Shown here in pieces: positions 22,226 through 32,615 of a stretch of 64,000 nt of DNA. Within the stretch, counting starts at the first letter, position 1. Each line of letters starts with the position of its first letter. The notes under the pieces were generated by a model. The model was not told the origin of the DNA, made no database searches, and worked only from the letters and a program-made list of their open reading frames with translations. Both the position numbers and the translations under genes were made by a program. This stretch comes from Eublepharis macularius (taxonomy: Eukaryota; Chordata; Lepidosauria; Squamata; Eublepharidae): NCBI RefSeq assembly GCF_028583425.1, contig NC_072795.1, forward strand, positions 67,036,001-67,100,000. The letters run 5' to 3'.

Positions 22226-24235
22226 AGTACAGAGCAAATTTGGTAAAGTTTGGCCCTTGTTTCCAATGGGAAATGCGATTTGGGGCTTTTGGGGGCCCTG
22301 GGCCGTTTCTGGACAAAATTTTACCAAATTTGCTGGGGATCTGCTCTTAACTGTCCTCTAACAACTCCCCAAGATTCATGAAGATTGGATTTCAGGAGGC
22401 TATCCAAGGGGATGGGGGGCATTTTGCAAAAGAACTCTACAAAATTTACAAGGGACATACTCCTGACTGCCCTCTAAAGTCCACCCCCCAAGTTCCATGA
22501 AGAGTGGACCCCCAAAGAAGGTGCCCCTAGCCATCTCCAATCTCAATTATTCCCTATGGGGAAAACTAGGGGAGCTATCTAGGGGACTAGGGTGGCATTT
22601 TGCAAGCAAAATCCACCAAATTTGCAGGGGACCTACTCTTAACTGTCCTCTAAAGACCCCTCAAGTTTCAGGGAGACTGGACCATAGGGGGACCACTTTA
22701 TGGCCCTGCAAAGAAGGTGACTCCAGCCACCCCGTTTGTTTTTATTGTAGGAAAAACACTCCCACTGCAGAAACACATGGATCATGGTTGCCATGGACAC
22801 AGGCACACTCTCAATTACAATCTACACATCAGACATCCCAACAGAACCAAAATTAAGCCCCCCCCCAAACCAGCATCCCCTGAGCAGGCTTACCAGCCAC
22901 TCTCCATTAGTCTCTATTGTGGGGAAAAATGAATTCCACTGCTGAAACACATGAATCATGCCCCCCCCCCCAGGATCCAATCTCCCTGAAACTTGGGGAA
23001 TCTTTAGAGGACAGAGTAGGTCCCCAGCAAATTTGGTGGATTTTGCTTGCAAAATGCCACCCCCAGCCCCCTAGATAGCTCCCTTAGTTTTCCCCATAGG
23101 GAATAATGGAGATTGGAGATGGCTGGGGGGGGCACCTTCTTTGGAGGACCATATAATGGCCTCCCAGGATCCAATCTTCATGGAACTTGGGGAACTTTAG
23201 AGGATAGTCAGGAGTATGTCACTTGTAAATGTTGTAGTTTTCTTTGGCAAAATGCCACCCCCATCCCCCTGGATAGCCCCATAGTTTTCCCTATAGGGCA
23301 GTGGTCTCCAACCTTTTTGGCACCAGGGACTGGTTTTGTGGAAGACAATTTTTCCACGGACTGAGGGGCGGGGTGGGGGGGAGATGGTTTCAGGATGATA
23401 CAATTGTGCACTTTATTTCTATTATTACATTATATAATGAAATTATACAACTCACCACGATGCAGAATCAGTGGGAGCCCTGAGCTTGTTTTCCTGCAAC
23501 TAGACAGTCCCATCTGGGGGTAATAGGAGGCAGTGGGTGGCAGCAGACACAGTATAAGGCCAGTACTCATGGACCGGTCATTGGAGAGGGCAGCAGCAGC
23601 CAGCCACAGGACACAGAGCCGCCCAGCAGCTGCACTGCCACGAGGTCTATATTTTTTAGCGCAACTGTGCAGGCAGGAGACCAGTGGAGCTTCTCCACTC
23701 TCCAGCAGCAGCCATGTCACCAGAGGAGAGGAAGAGGCAGGCAGAGGCAGACTGGGACAGATGGCAGGCAATGCTCATGGCGGCTGGCTGCCCGGCGGGC
23801 TCAGCAGTGACACAGCACACAAAGGTGTGAGGGCAGGGCAGGGCAGGGCAGCAGCAGCAGCTCCAGCAAGTGCAGCTAGACCGACCACAGCATGAAGCAG
23901 CAACTGCATGTGTGCCAGCTGGGAGTGGGAGGAGCGACCCAGAGGTATGATGGGAGTCAGCCGGCCAGGCAAGGTGATATTTCTAATGAAAAGTGCAGGG
24001 CTGGCCAGGCGAGGGGTGGCCGCCCCTCCCAAGACGGCAACCGCCTACTTCACCTGCTCCCTGGAGCTGGCTCTGCGCTTGCCCGCCACTCACCTCCTGT
24101 GTGGCCCGGTTGCTAACAGGCCATGGACTAGTACCCATCCGCAGCCCGGGGGTTAGGGACCCCTGCTTTAGGGAATAATGGAGATTAGAAGTGGCTGGGG
24201 GTACCTTGTTGGGGGGGCATAAAGTAAAATACAAA
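22226..24235. repeat. Satellite-like island of ~180-200-bp units in inverted arrangement
   Basis: Units contain AACTGTCCTCTAAAG, a CCCAAGTTTCATGAAGA-like stretch, AAAGAAGGTGCCCC, AGCCATCTCCAATCTC, TATTCCCTATGGGGAAAACT, GGTGGCATTTTGCAAGCAAA and CACCAAATTTGC. They run forward at about 22340-22740 (at least three partial copies) and reverse-complemented at about 22975-23298, resuming at 24166-24235. The centre (about 22745-22970) holds two similar AAACACATGRATCATG blocks. The hAT element at 23299-24165 sits inside one reverse unit. No gene is seen. Confidence 0.7.
23299..24165. mobile_element. hAT-superfamily non-autonomous transposon, 867 bp, with 8-bp target duplication
   Basis: Termini CAGTGGTCTCCAACC and GGTTAGGGACCCCTG are inverted repeats. 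The flanks CTATAGGG (23291-23298) and CTTTAGGG (24166-24173) form an 8-bp duplication with one change. The pre-insertion sequence CCCTATAGGGAATAATGG can be recognised from the sister satellite unit near 23095. Sub-terminal blocks (GGCACCAGGGACTGGTTTTG, TTTTTCCACGGACTGAGG, AGTGGGAGCCCTGAGCTTGT, CCGGTTGCTAACAGGCCATG) resemble a hAT family common in mammalian genomes. Middle sequence is CpG- and Pro/Ala-rich in translation but encodes no transposase. Confidence 0.88.
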
Positions 24236-24715
24236 CATGACAGGAACAGAAGGTATTAGGTAATAAGGAAAAGGAATACTTTAGTTTTTATAGCATAAAC
24301 ACTGCTTTTATCGGGGGAAGTGAAAATACTACATGTTGTATCAATACTAGCAACTTGCCAATCATGAGTATGCAAATGTCTAAACTGCTTGAAAGTACAT
24401 ATACAGCAACTTTGATTTCCCAGTTTAGTACAAACAGCCCCGAACAAAGTATCAGTCCTGTATGAGGATTGGACTACTGTGGCAAAAAAACAGATTTCTC
24501 TCAACCCACATTAGCTTATGACTTCCGTTCCAGGCAAATGCAGTGCTTCATAATTAGGGCTGTGTGCAGGCCTTGATTTTGCATGAGCATAGAAAACTGA
24601 GCTAGGTACAGAATAGAGCTTCGGCTTTCATTTTTGAAAGTGCCTATGTGGTTGCAAAGATATGCTTAAGTGTGTGACCTGAGTCAAACAGTAGGATTTT
24701 AGTCCAGTCATCTGA

Positions 24716-24830
24716 AGGGAGCTTTGACTCTTGAAAGCTTACATTCTGAAAACCTTGTTGGTCTCTAAGGTGCCACTGGACTCAAATCTTGCTGTTCTGC
24801 TGCAGACCAACACAACTGCCCACCGAACTG
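24716..24830 (+). mobile_element. Penelope-like terminal repeat fragment
   Basis: Carries the family blocks GGGAGCTTTGACTCTTGAAA, GCTTACATTCTG, TTGTTGGTCTCTAAGGTGCC and ACTGGACTCAAATCTTGCTG, ending in CTGCAGACCAACAC. The same blocks recur at 38405, 42512, 47060, 48300, 49110, 50585 and 62285. Assignment to Penelope-like elements is inferred from the hammerhead-like core in better copies. Confidence 0.6.
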
Positions 24831-25106
24831 ACCTAATCTTCCTGCAGCCAAAGAGTAGAGCTTCAGCAGGCCATAAGCAGAATTATGCCAAAAGTAGGTA
24901 TACAGATTTGCTTAATTTGCATAACTCAGTTTTGTTGGAGCACTAAGTGAACTAACACAAGAATTCTACACCAAGTTAATTAAGAGTATACAAAATGCAC
25001 TTCAGTACAACTAGAAGCACAGAATGTATGTGCTTATGATCACCAACACTGGTACATATATAAAATCAAAAACTCAAAAATGTGCAAGGAAGCCCTTACA
25101 AACCAT

Positions 25107-25263
25107 GGCCGTTTCCACACTGCTTACCTTCTCTCGGAATAACCTGGAACATCACGCAAAAAATGACGTCGTGCAAATCTCGCGCGAAAAAACACGATCT
25201 TGCGCGTTTTTTGCTCGATGTTCCGGGTCATTCCGAGAGAAGGTAAGCAGTGTCGAAATGGCC
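25107..25263. mobile_element. Fold-back MITE, GGCCGTTTCCACACTG ends, 157 bp
   Basis: Ends GGCCGTTTCCACACTGCTTA and its near reverse complement, with ~45-bp arms including ACCTTCTCTCGGAAT. The short loop is CpG-rich (ATCTCGCGCGAAAA). CpGs are largely intact, so it is likely young. A 3-bp repeat CAT flanks it on both sides (25104-25106 and 25264-25266), a possible but weak target duplication. It shares the first 14 bases of the terminus with the element at 9163. Confidence 0.82.
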
Positions 25264-25404
25264 CATAACTTCCCATGCATATTCAGTAGCCTCTGTTCAT
25301 AACATCAAACCATAGCTTGACCGACTCATATGCTCCATATCCATCATGTTGCCACTTTTCTTCTTAACTAGTAAGCTACAGTATATTCTAAAGAGGAAAT
25401 AATA

Positions 25405-25658
25405 ATAACATTAATAATAATATTCGATTTATATACTGCCCTTCAGGATGACTTAACATCCACTCTGAGCAGTTTACAAAGTATGTTATTATTTTTCCCA
25501 CAACAAAACACCCTGTGAGGTGGGTAGGGCTGAGAGAGCTGGAAGTTGTGACTGACCCAAGGTCACTCAGCTGGCTTCAAGTGGAGGAGTGAGGAATCAA
25601 ACCTGGTTCTCCAGATTAGAGTCCTGCGCTCTTTAACCACTACACCAAACTGGCTCTC
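25405..25658 (-). mobile_element. tRNA-derived squamate SINE (copy 1)
   Basis: On the minus strand the head reads GAGCCAGTTTGGTGTAGTGG with an internal pol III B-box-like GGTTTGATTCC. A body follows with CAGCTGAGTGACCTTGG and CTCACAGGGTG. The tail carries GTAAACTGCTCAGAGTGG and GGGCAGTATATAAATCGAAT, then TTATTATTA repeats. Same family as 28486, 34181 and 41600. Confidence 0.88.
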
Positions 25659-27764
25659 CAGTGGAGAAAGGGGACATAAACATGCTTAGAGCCAAGTGTC
25701 AGTCATGCAAAACCAAACCATGGTTTTGTTTTACGGGTGAACCAGTCCCTAGTCAAGAAGCCAGATTTGGATACAGCTTGATCCTCAGCAAGTCCTACAG
25801 ACTTAAAGCATACTTACAAAGGCAGACCTGGAGTTCTGTATCAGGCTAATACTTGCTGTACACTCAGAGACCTTGAACAGCCAAAGCTTACTGTTCTGCT
25901 AAGATACATACCAGGGACTTATCACATGCCCAACCACTGAAAGCTGGAAGTCCTCTCACAAAGAAAACTTTCACAACAACATGTGCTTTGGATGTACGCA
26001 CTACTACATACCATAATCAAAAGGCCTTGCTTGTTGGGACAAGTTTTGCTTATCCCAACTGCTGATAAGCATGCTGGTTTCCACTCTCACAAAAACTTTC
26101 TACAGAACAATCTATTTACACTCACCTGCTTTACCAGGACACAAGGATTGCTCTGAGTCAATGCAAATAGATACCTACATTCTATATACTAGAGTAGATG
26201 ATTCAGGCCTAGCAAATGTGAGTCTCGGATACAGCAAATAATAACCTGGGCATGTGTGGAAGCATTTCTAAGATACTACTGAAAGCCCATGTTGACTTTA
26301 CCCAATCCTACCTTACTGTGGTAAGCCAGTCCTTGATTGTACAACACTCTGAATATCAACTCTATCTCCTAATGGAAATGATGATGGGCAAGGGAAGCTA
26401 ACAAGCACCTTACATGCAAGCAAAAGATAGGTCAAACAGAGGATCATATACCATGCAACATTTGTGGGGGGAGGGGAAAGAGCTCAGCATAACAAAGTTG
26501 TATCTTTCCATCTCACTCCACCATTTTATTTCAGAGTAAGGACAAAGTAAGAGACCCCTTCTTCCACTACAATTGCTTAGATTCCAAAATCTAGTTTACT
26601 ACACGAAGGAGGCAAATATTCAAAACTGGGACCTACAGCCAAGGTGATGGCTAATATCTGAGCACACATCTCCACAAACAGACCATGCTTTCCCCCTCTA
26701 GTTGTCTGGCATCCAGTTTCCCATATCCCCCAATTCTTCATACCTCCCCACCAATCCCAGCCAGCCACAGTTGGCACCTGCAAAGATGGCAAGCCCAGCA
26801 GCTACCAAAAAGAGTCCCCATCACAACACAAAAAGTAGGCACTGAAGCCCAGTTACCTGCTTAAACAGTTCTCTTCCTGAGCTCAGATTCCAAACATTGT
26901 TGACACAAGCAAAGGACAAAGAAATAGTTAGCAACCAGGTGCAGCCTCCTAAAGGGGTGGGGAGTGAAATCCAGCTGGAGAAATCTCAAGGGCTCTGCTT
27001 CCCATAACAGAAGCTTCTGTCCTTGATATAGAAATTCAAGCAAAACATCTCAAAGAAGAGAATGGTTCCAATGTAGTAACTCCTCCCATGCTCTAAGGAA
27101 ATACAGTTTCTAAGCAAAGATCAACAGCCATAAGCCTGCTGTTATGGCTGTTGCAGGAAGAGTCAGATCTGCCTTATCTCACATGAAACTTTCCCTATTA
27201 AGGCTTCCTCTAATCTTCTCTTTCAAACACTCTTTAAGAGAATAAATGAAACACTTATGAGAAACACTATTCATTCCTGTAATTTTTCCTCTGAACAGCC
27301 AGAAACATATAAGTGAACCAAGTATCTGCCCTAACAAAAGGCATCCCTTTAGCCCCCTTTCTCATTATGTAATTTCAAAAGAGATCAGCTCAGAAAGAAA
27401 ACAGTGGATTTATTACCACATTTCTGAAGGTCTAAGCCTCACCTCTGAAAAATCCTTTCATCTCTGAAGTGATCCCATGAACAATCAGCAATATTGCTGT
27501 GTGCAGAAATATTTTTGGGGAGCCACAATTGCATCACAGTACTCTTTATGCTACTGTAAAAGATCCAGAAAGTGCAACTCTTACCTTGCGTGCTGCTTCA
27601 TTGGCAGCCACTGTTGGCAAGTTCAGAGCTCTGCCACAGTATCCTCTGTAAACACTGCAAGAAGTAAATCTCTGTGATCAAATAGTGCAGTCAGTTAGGG
27701 CAGAAGAGTAACAGTGCATCCACGAATAGCACAGAGATGTAGGTAGGGTGGAACTATGGCAGAA
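25659..27764. other. Gene-free stretch
   Basis: Unique intergenic DNA. Around 27129-27156 a short palindrome (AACAGCCATAAGCCTGCTGT and on to GGCTGTTG) is visible. No exon, RNA gene or element with clear borders was found. Confidence 0.45.
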
Positions 27765-28485
27765 GTAACTATTAAACACCTAGACTTATTGTTCTGGGAG
27801 ACTTCAAATCCATGCTGAGTGTTCAAAGTCAGGCCCAGCTCAGGAATTTATAGCTTCCCTGGCTGAAAGAGGCCACGCACTAGACTTAATATTTTGCACT
27901 GAGCCTTTGAGGGAAGACCTTGGCTCAGCATTGGAAATTTGGCCAGAACCATTGTCAGACCATCATGTGCTGAAGGCAAACTTGAATATAGCCCCAGCAC
28001 CCCTCAAAATGGGTCCACTTAAAATGATTCACCCACAAAGGCTCATAGATCCTCCCAGATTTCAAAATGCTTTGGGAGATTTTAGAATTCCAGACACATG
28101 CTCCACAGAAGCTGCTGTAGGAGCGTGGAACACAAAGCTCCTTGAAGCTATTGACACCATAGCTCATTGTCAACCCCTCCAGCCCTTGGGACAAAAGCCA
28201 GTACCATGGTTTACCATGGAGCTGGCTGACCTGAAGAGGGCTGGAAGATGTCTAGAAAGACGCTGGCGAAAAATGTGCAGGGAAGCTGATAGAGCTTGCT
28301 ACAGAACATACTGGAGGATCTATGAAGCAGAAGTGAAAGCAGCAAAGTAACGTTATTTCTCGGTAACCATTGCATTGGCTAGTTCATGACCCTCCCAACT
28401 GTTCAGGATATCCAAATACCTTCTAACCCCTAAATCTGAACCTTTACAGTCCCAAGAACAGACAATTAGCTGTGAGGTTTTTACT

Positions 28486-28739
28486 AAGCCAGTTTAGTGT
28501 AGTGGTTAAGAGCAGTGGGACTCTAATGTGCAGAGCCAGGTTTGATTCCCCACTCCTCCACTTGAAACCAGCTGGGTGACCTTGGGCTAGTCACAGCTCT
28601 CTGGAGCTCTCTCAGCCCCACCCACCTCACAGGGTGTTTGTTGCGGGGATAATAACAACATACTTTGTAAGCCGCTCTGAGCGAGCATTAACTTGTCCTG
28701 AAGGGTGGTATATAAATCGAATGTTACTATTATTATTAA
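28486..28739 (+). mobile_element. tRNA-derived squamate SINE (copy 2), inserted in the L2 element
   Basis: Head AGCCAGTTTAGTGTAGTGGT, B-box-like GGTTTGATTCC, body CAGCTGGGTGACCTTGGGCT, and tail GTATATAAATCGAATGTTAC with ATTATTATTA. It interrupts L2 coding sequence: the frame reads EVFT up to the insertion and KFFADKIA after it. Confidence 0.9.
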
Positions 28740-29130
28740 GTTTTTCGCTGATAAAATAGCATGCATACACTCTGATCTAGATGCAAACAAGACAGGAGAA
28801 ATGCTTAATACACCATCTGGCCTACATTTAGACTGCTTTAAACCAATTACAACGACAGTCTTTAACAGGATCCTGGCATCTATGAAAGCCACTACTTGTG
28901 TGCTTGATCCTTGCCCTTCTTGGTTGTTAAAAATCAAGTAAAGATCACATAAATGAACCACTGAGATCTACTGTAAATCAATCACTAACTCAGGCCACCT
29001 TCCACCACTCAAACAGGCAGTTATCCATCCACTAATTAAAACACCATCCCTAGACAAAACTGATGTGGCCAATTATTGCCCAGTCTCTAACCTGCCCTTT
29101 CTGGGCAAAGTGATAGAGAGAGCAGTAGCT

Positions 29131-29334
29131 AGGGGTGCCAGCCTCCAGGTAGTGGCTGGAGATCTCCTGGAATTCCAGCTATTCTCCAGGTCATAGAAAT
29201 CAGTTCCCCTTGAGAAAATGGGTGCTTTGGAGGGTGGATTCTATGCTGAGGTCCCTTCCCTCCTCAGCCTCTGGCCTCTCCAGGCTCCACCCCAAGAATC
29301 TCCAGGAATTTCCCAGCTTGGAGTTGGTAACCCT
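29131..29334. mobile_element. MITE with AGGGKTGCCA ends and a perfect 10-bp flanking duplication
   Basis: Ends AGGGGTGCCAGC and GTTGGTAACCCT are inverted repeats, and GAGATCTCCTGGAATTCCAG lies inside. The sequence AGCAGTAGCT occurs on both flanks (29121-29130 and 29335-29344), identical. A truncated relative lies at 10381-10512. It interrupts the L2 reverse-transcriptase region. A 9-10-bp duplication is more like Mutator-type elements than hAT (8 bp), but part of the repeat could be element sequence. Confidence 0.85.
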
Positions 29335-30576
29335 AGCAGTAGCTGACCAACTTCAGATCTTCTTGGAAAACTCTAGCGCTCTAGACCCTTTCCAGTCCAG
29401 TGGATGTTCTCCATCTGAATATAGACAAAGGCCATGTCTCCTTATTGCTCCTCCTGGATCTGTCTACAGCCTTTGACACAGTAGACCATGCCATCCTGTT
29501 GAGGAGTTTAGAAACAGAAGTGGGCATCAAAAGATGTGTCCTGGACTGGTTTAAATAGTTTTTCATGGAATGGGCTCAAAGGGTTGCCGTCGGAGATCAT
29601 CTATCTGCAGAATGGAAACTAACTTATGGGGTTCCACAGGGCTCAATCTTATCTCCCATGTTATTCAATCTCTATGTAAAACCTTTAGGTGAACTCATTC
29701 GCAGCTATGGAGCGGGATGTCATCAACATGCAGATGACACTCAACTCTATATCTCGCTATCCAGGTCCTCACAGGATGCAGTAGAAATCTTAGACTGCTG
29801 CCTGATAGCTGTGGTGAAATGGCTGAAAAACAACAAACTGAAATCAAACCCAGACAAGACTGAAGTGATGCTTGTTGAGAAGGCAGAGATCTTGAAAGAC
29901 TCCCCACTTTTGATGGAGTTCGTCTGACCCTAGCTGACTCAGTTAAGAGCCTAGAGGTTGTACTGGATCCAGCGCTAATACTAGAAAAACAAGTTAAGGC
30001 AATCACAAAAAAACGCTTACTACAATCTCACTCTAGCCTGGAAGATGGCTTCTTACCTCGACACAGCTGACCTGGCAACCTGGATCCATGCTATGGTAAC
30101 ATCAAAACTTGACTATTGTAAAGCACTATACATTGGTCTCCTATCTAAGTCAACTAGGAGGCTCCAATTGGTGTAAAACGCTGCGGCTCGACTGTTAGCA
30201 GGAGCAAGCAGGAGCAAGAACACCACTCCCATCCTACAGTCACTCCATTGACTACCTATCAGTTACTGTGCTCAGTTCAAGGTATTGGTTATTACATATA
30301 AAGCTCCACATGGCCTTGGCCCAGCATACCTACAAGATTGCCTCCCATCTTATATCCCTCCACAGCAGCTTCGCTCATCTGAACAGGGTCTCTTGCAGGT
30401 GCCAGCCTGCACATGGGCGAAATCAACAGTAGCCCGCACACGGGCTTTCTCTGTGGTGGCCCCCCAACCTATGGAACAGTCTGCCTGAGGAGGTTAGGAG
30501 AGCCCCCACACGCCTGGCTTTCTGCAAACGATGCAAAACCGTATTATTCAAAAAGGCTTTTTACTCAGATCAGAGT

Positions 30577-31323
30577 AGGGTTGCCAGGCCCCCTCAACGT
30601 TCTGGCGGGGGACAGGGGCTGGCACTTACCTTTGGGGAGAGGAGGGTGAGCGCACGCAGAGCTCGTGCGTGCCCCCCCCCCACAGGCACAATGACATCAC
30701 TTCAGGAATGACATCATTGCGCGGCCCCTGGGCAGGCCCGTTTTCGGGTGCTGCGGAGCACTCCTTCGCTCCACCGCACCAGAAATGGGCCGTTCTGCTG
30801 TGGATTGGGCCCATTTTTGAGGTGCTGCGGAGTGCAGGAGCGTTCCTGCGCTCTGCAGCACCTCAAAATGGGCCCGATCCACAGCAGAATGGCCTGTTTT
30901 TGGTGCTGCGGCGCGAAGGAATGTTCCTGTGCTCCGCAGGGCCTCAAAAATGGGCCCAATCTGAGCTGAAATGGGCCTGTTTTTGGCTCTGCGCTCCACA
31001 GCACCTCAAAACGGGCCCGATCTGTGGCAGAATGGGCCCGTTTTGGGGTGCTGCGGAGAGCTCTGCAGCTGCTGAAAACGGGCCCTGTTTGCCATGGATT
31101 GTGCCTGTTTTGAGCACTGCAGAGTGCAGGAGCGCTCCTGCGCTCCACAGCAGCCCTGATGCGGGCCAAAACGGGCCCAATTCCAGCGGCTGTGGCGCAT
31201 GGGAGCACGCCGTGCCGCGGGGAACACACAAGGAAGGTGCGCCCCCCCCCGCTGCTCAGGTAAGTAGGGGCGGGGGCGGGGAAGGTCCCCCGCCCCCGCC
31301 CCCACCAGGGGTCTGGGATCCCT
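30577..31323. mobile_element. GC-rich element with AGGGTTGCCAGG ends and internal inverted modules
   Basis: Begins AGGGTTGCCAGGCCCCCT and ends with a segment whose reverse complement begins AGGGATCCCAGACCCC. It sits between the L2 ORF2 end and the L2 3' UTR. The interior has repeated modules built from AAAATGGGCCCGATC, AGCAGAATGG, GTGCTGCGG and CCTGCGCTC in both orientations, so long frames open on both strands (218 codons plus, 232 codons minus) without resembling a protein. CpG-rich. Probably a non-autonomous DNA transposon. Confidence 0.7.
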
Positions 31324-31740
31324 AGATGGGAGGGATGTATTATAGGTAGTGGTCTCAAATGCTTCATTAATGAGTTAGGGACCATAGACTTCACCGCTAT
31401 GTTGCCTTGCATATTATCTGTTGTACCTTTATTATCTACTCTTATTGTACTCTTATTATGTTGTACTCATATTATCTATGTACTCTTATACTTCCGGTAC
31501 TTCATGTTTATCTAATGTCAGTCCTAGAATTGATTGTGTTCTGTTTCAGCTATTTTTCAACTCCGTAATGGATCCTTGCTAACACTACGTCTTTGTAAAA
31601 TCCTATGACAATGTTGTGGAAATGTTCTTAACACTGTGTGGAAATGTTCCAGATACTGATTGTACTAATCTCACGCTATGTAATCCGCCTAGAGTCTCGG
31701 TGAGAAAGGTGGACTATACATAAATAAAATAAAAAATAAA

Positions 31741-32132
31741 TAAATACACATACATAATAAATACAAAATACATACATACTATTCACTAGTACTTGAACAG
31801 AAGGTGCCAGGGTTGAACCCTGCCTAATGTGATACCTTTTGATTTAGAACCCTTCCTTCAACTCTTAGAAATGTGAGCAGCATTGTTATCTCATACTGAA
31901 TTGCACTTATGACCAGGTTGATATCAGGACTGGATAGCTATGAGGGTTCAGGGCCTATTATGACCAAGTCCATCACCAACCCCCAGTTTGCTACTACAAC
32001 AATGACAAACACATAGTTGCCACCACTGCTTCTTTCAGCGCTCTGATAGAGGAGGATTTCTATTTTACCTTCACCAGAATACATCTGATCCCCTGCCAGC
32101 CAAAATGGGTCCCCTTTTTTGGAAGTGGTGGT
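31741..32132. other. Spacer, nothing recognised
   Basis: Short AT-rich tail region after the L2 3' end, followed by unique sequence. No gene seen. Confidence 0.5.
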
Positions 32133-32342
32133 ACACAGGAATCTGCCTTATTCTGAGTCAGACAGTAGGTCTATCATGGACAGTTTTGTCCTTTCACACT
32201 GGTAGTGGTTCTCCGGGGTCTCAGGCAGAAGTATTTCGCATTACCTACTAGCAGTTTAAAAATTAGCAAGGGTTGACAAGGATTGAACCTGTGACCTTAT
32301 GCATGCAAAGCAAATACTCTGCCACTCAGCCATTGCTTCTCT
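32133..32342 (-). mobile_element. Second tRNA-derived SINE family (copy 1)
   Basis: On the minus strand the head reads ATGGCTGAGTGGCAGAGTAT, TTTGCTTTGCATGCATAAGG and a B-box-like GGTTCAATCC. The 3' part holds CTGCCTGAGACCCCGGAGAA and ends CTGACTCAGAATAAGGCAG. It matches the copy at 57967-58180 block for block. Not a functional tRNA gene. Confidence 0.85.
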
Positions 32343-32450
32343 CCAGCTGCTTGTCACCATTGCGGCCAGCCTACACTTTACCCTTCCCCATGAAGTAGTG
32401 ACAGCTGCTCCTTGTCTCTAAAGCTGCTTCTTCACTGAGGGGAGGCTGAG

Positions 32451-32615
32451 AGTCTCTCTACACAAGACACCTTACATGGGAAACGCTCAAGTGATTTACT
32501 TTCTGTGTGGTCTTATATGCTAGTGACCTCTGTCTCCCTAGCAATGCATGTGTATCCACAATGTAAGATCTTTCACTTGAGTTTCCCTGTGTAAAATGTC
32601 CTGTATAGAGAGACT
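32451..32615. mobile_element. MITE with AGTCTCTCTACACAAGACA ends, 165 bp
   Basis: The terminal inverted repeats are about 40 bp. The left end reads AGTCTCTCTACACAAGACAC, then CTTACATGGGAAACGCTCAA. The right end reverse-complements to AGTCTCTCTATACAGGACAT, then TTTACACAGGGAAACTCAAG. It shares its terminus with the arms of the palindromic MITE at 17757-18971. Confidence 0.85.

Larger units (their letters stand above)
27765..31740 (+). mobile_element. L2-type LINE, long but broken copy with three nested insertions
   Basis: Plus-strand frames follow the order of an L2-clade ORF2. The C-terminal part of the endonuclease (HALDLIF, then LSDHHVLKANL) lies at 27765-28000. A linker lies at about 28050-28350 and 28740-28940. 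The reverse transcriptase (LTYGVPQGSILSPMLFNLYV, then HADDTQLYISLS) lies at about 29360-29930. The C-terminus ([17 protein letters not shown], then ARTRAFSVVAP) lies at 30240-30490. The 3' UTR resumes at 31324 and ends in ATCCGCCTAGAGTCTCGGTG plus AATAAAATAAA at 31740. It is interrupted by a SINE (28486), a MITE (29131) and a GC-rich element (30577). It lacks the 5' part and does not encode a continuous protein. Confidence 0.88.

Noticed and set aside
22226-24235. CRISPR-like repeat array
   Set aside because: Unit length, inverted layout, lack of unique spacers and vertebrate context exclude CRISPR.
27907-28350. 147-codon plus-strand frame as a host gene
   Set aside because: It reads as the endonuclease/linker part of an L2-type LINE (LSDHHVLKANL).
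29565-29927. 120-codon frame as a host gene
   Set aside because: It contains LTYGVPQGSILSPMLFNLYV and the HADDTQLYIS motif, i.e. LINE reverse transcriptase.
30669-31412. Overlapping 218-codon (plus) and 232-codon (minus) open frames
   Set aside because: They come from GC-rich inverted repeat modules in a mobile element; the translations are repetitive and match no protein family.
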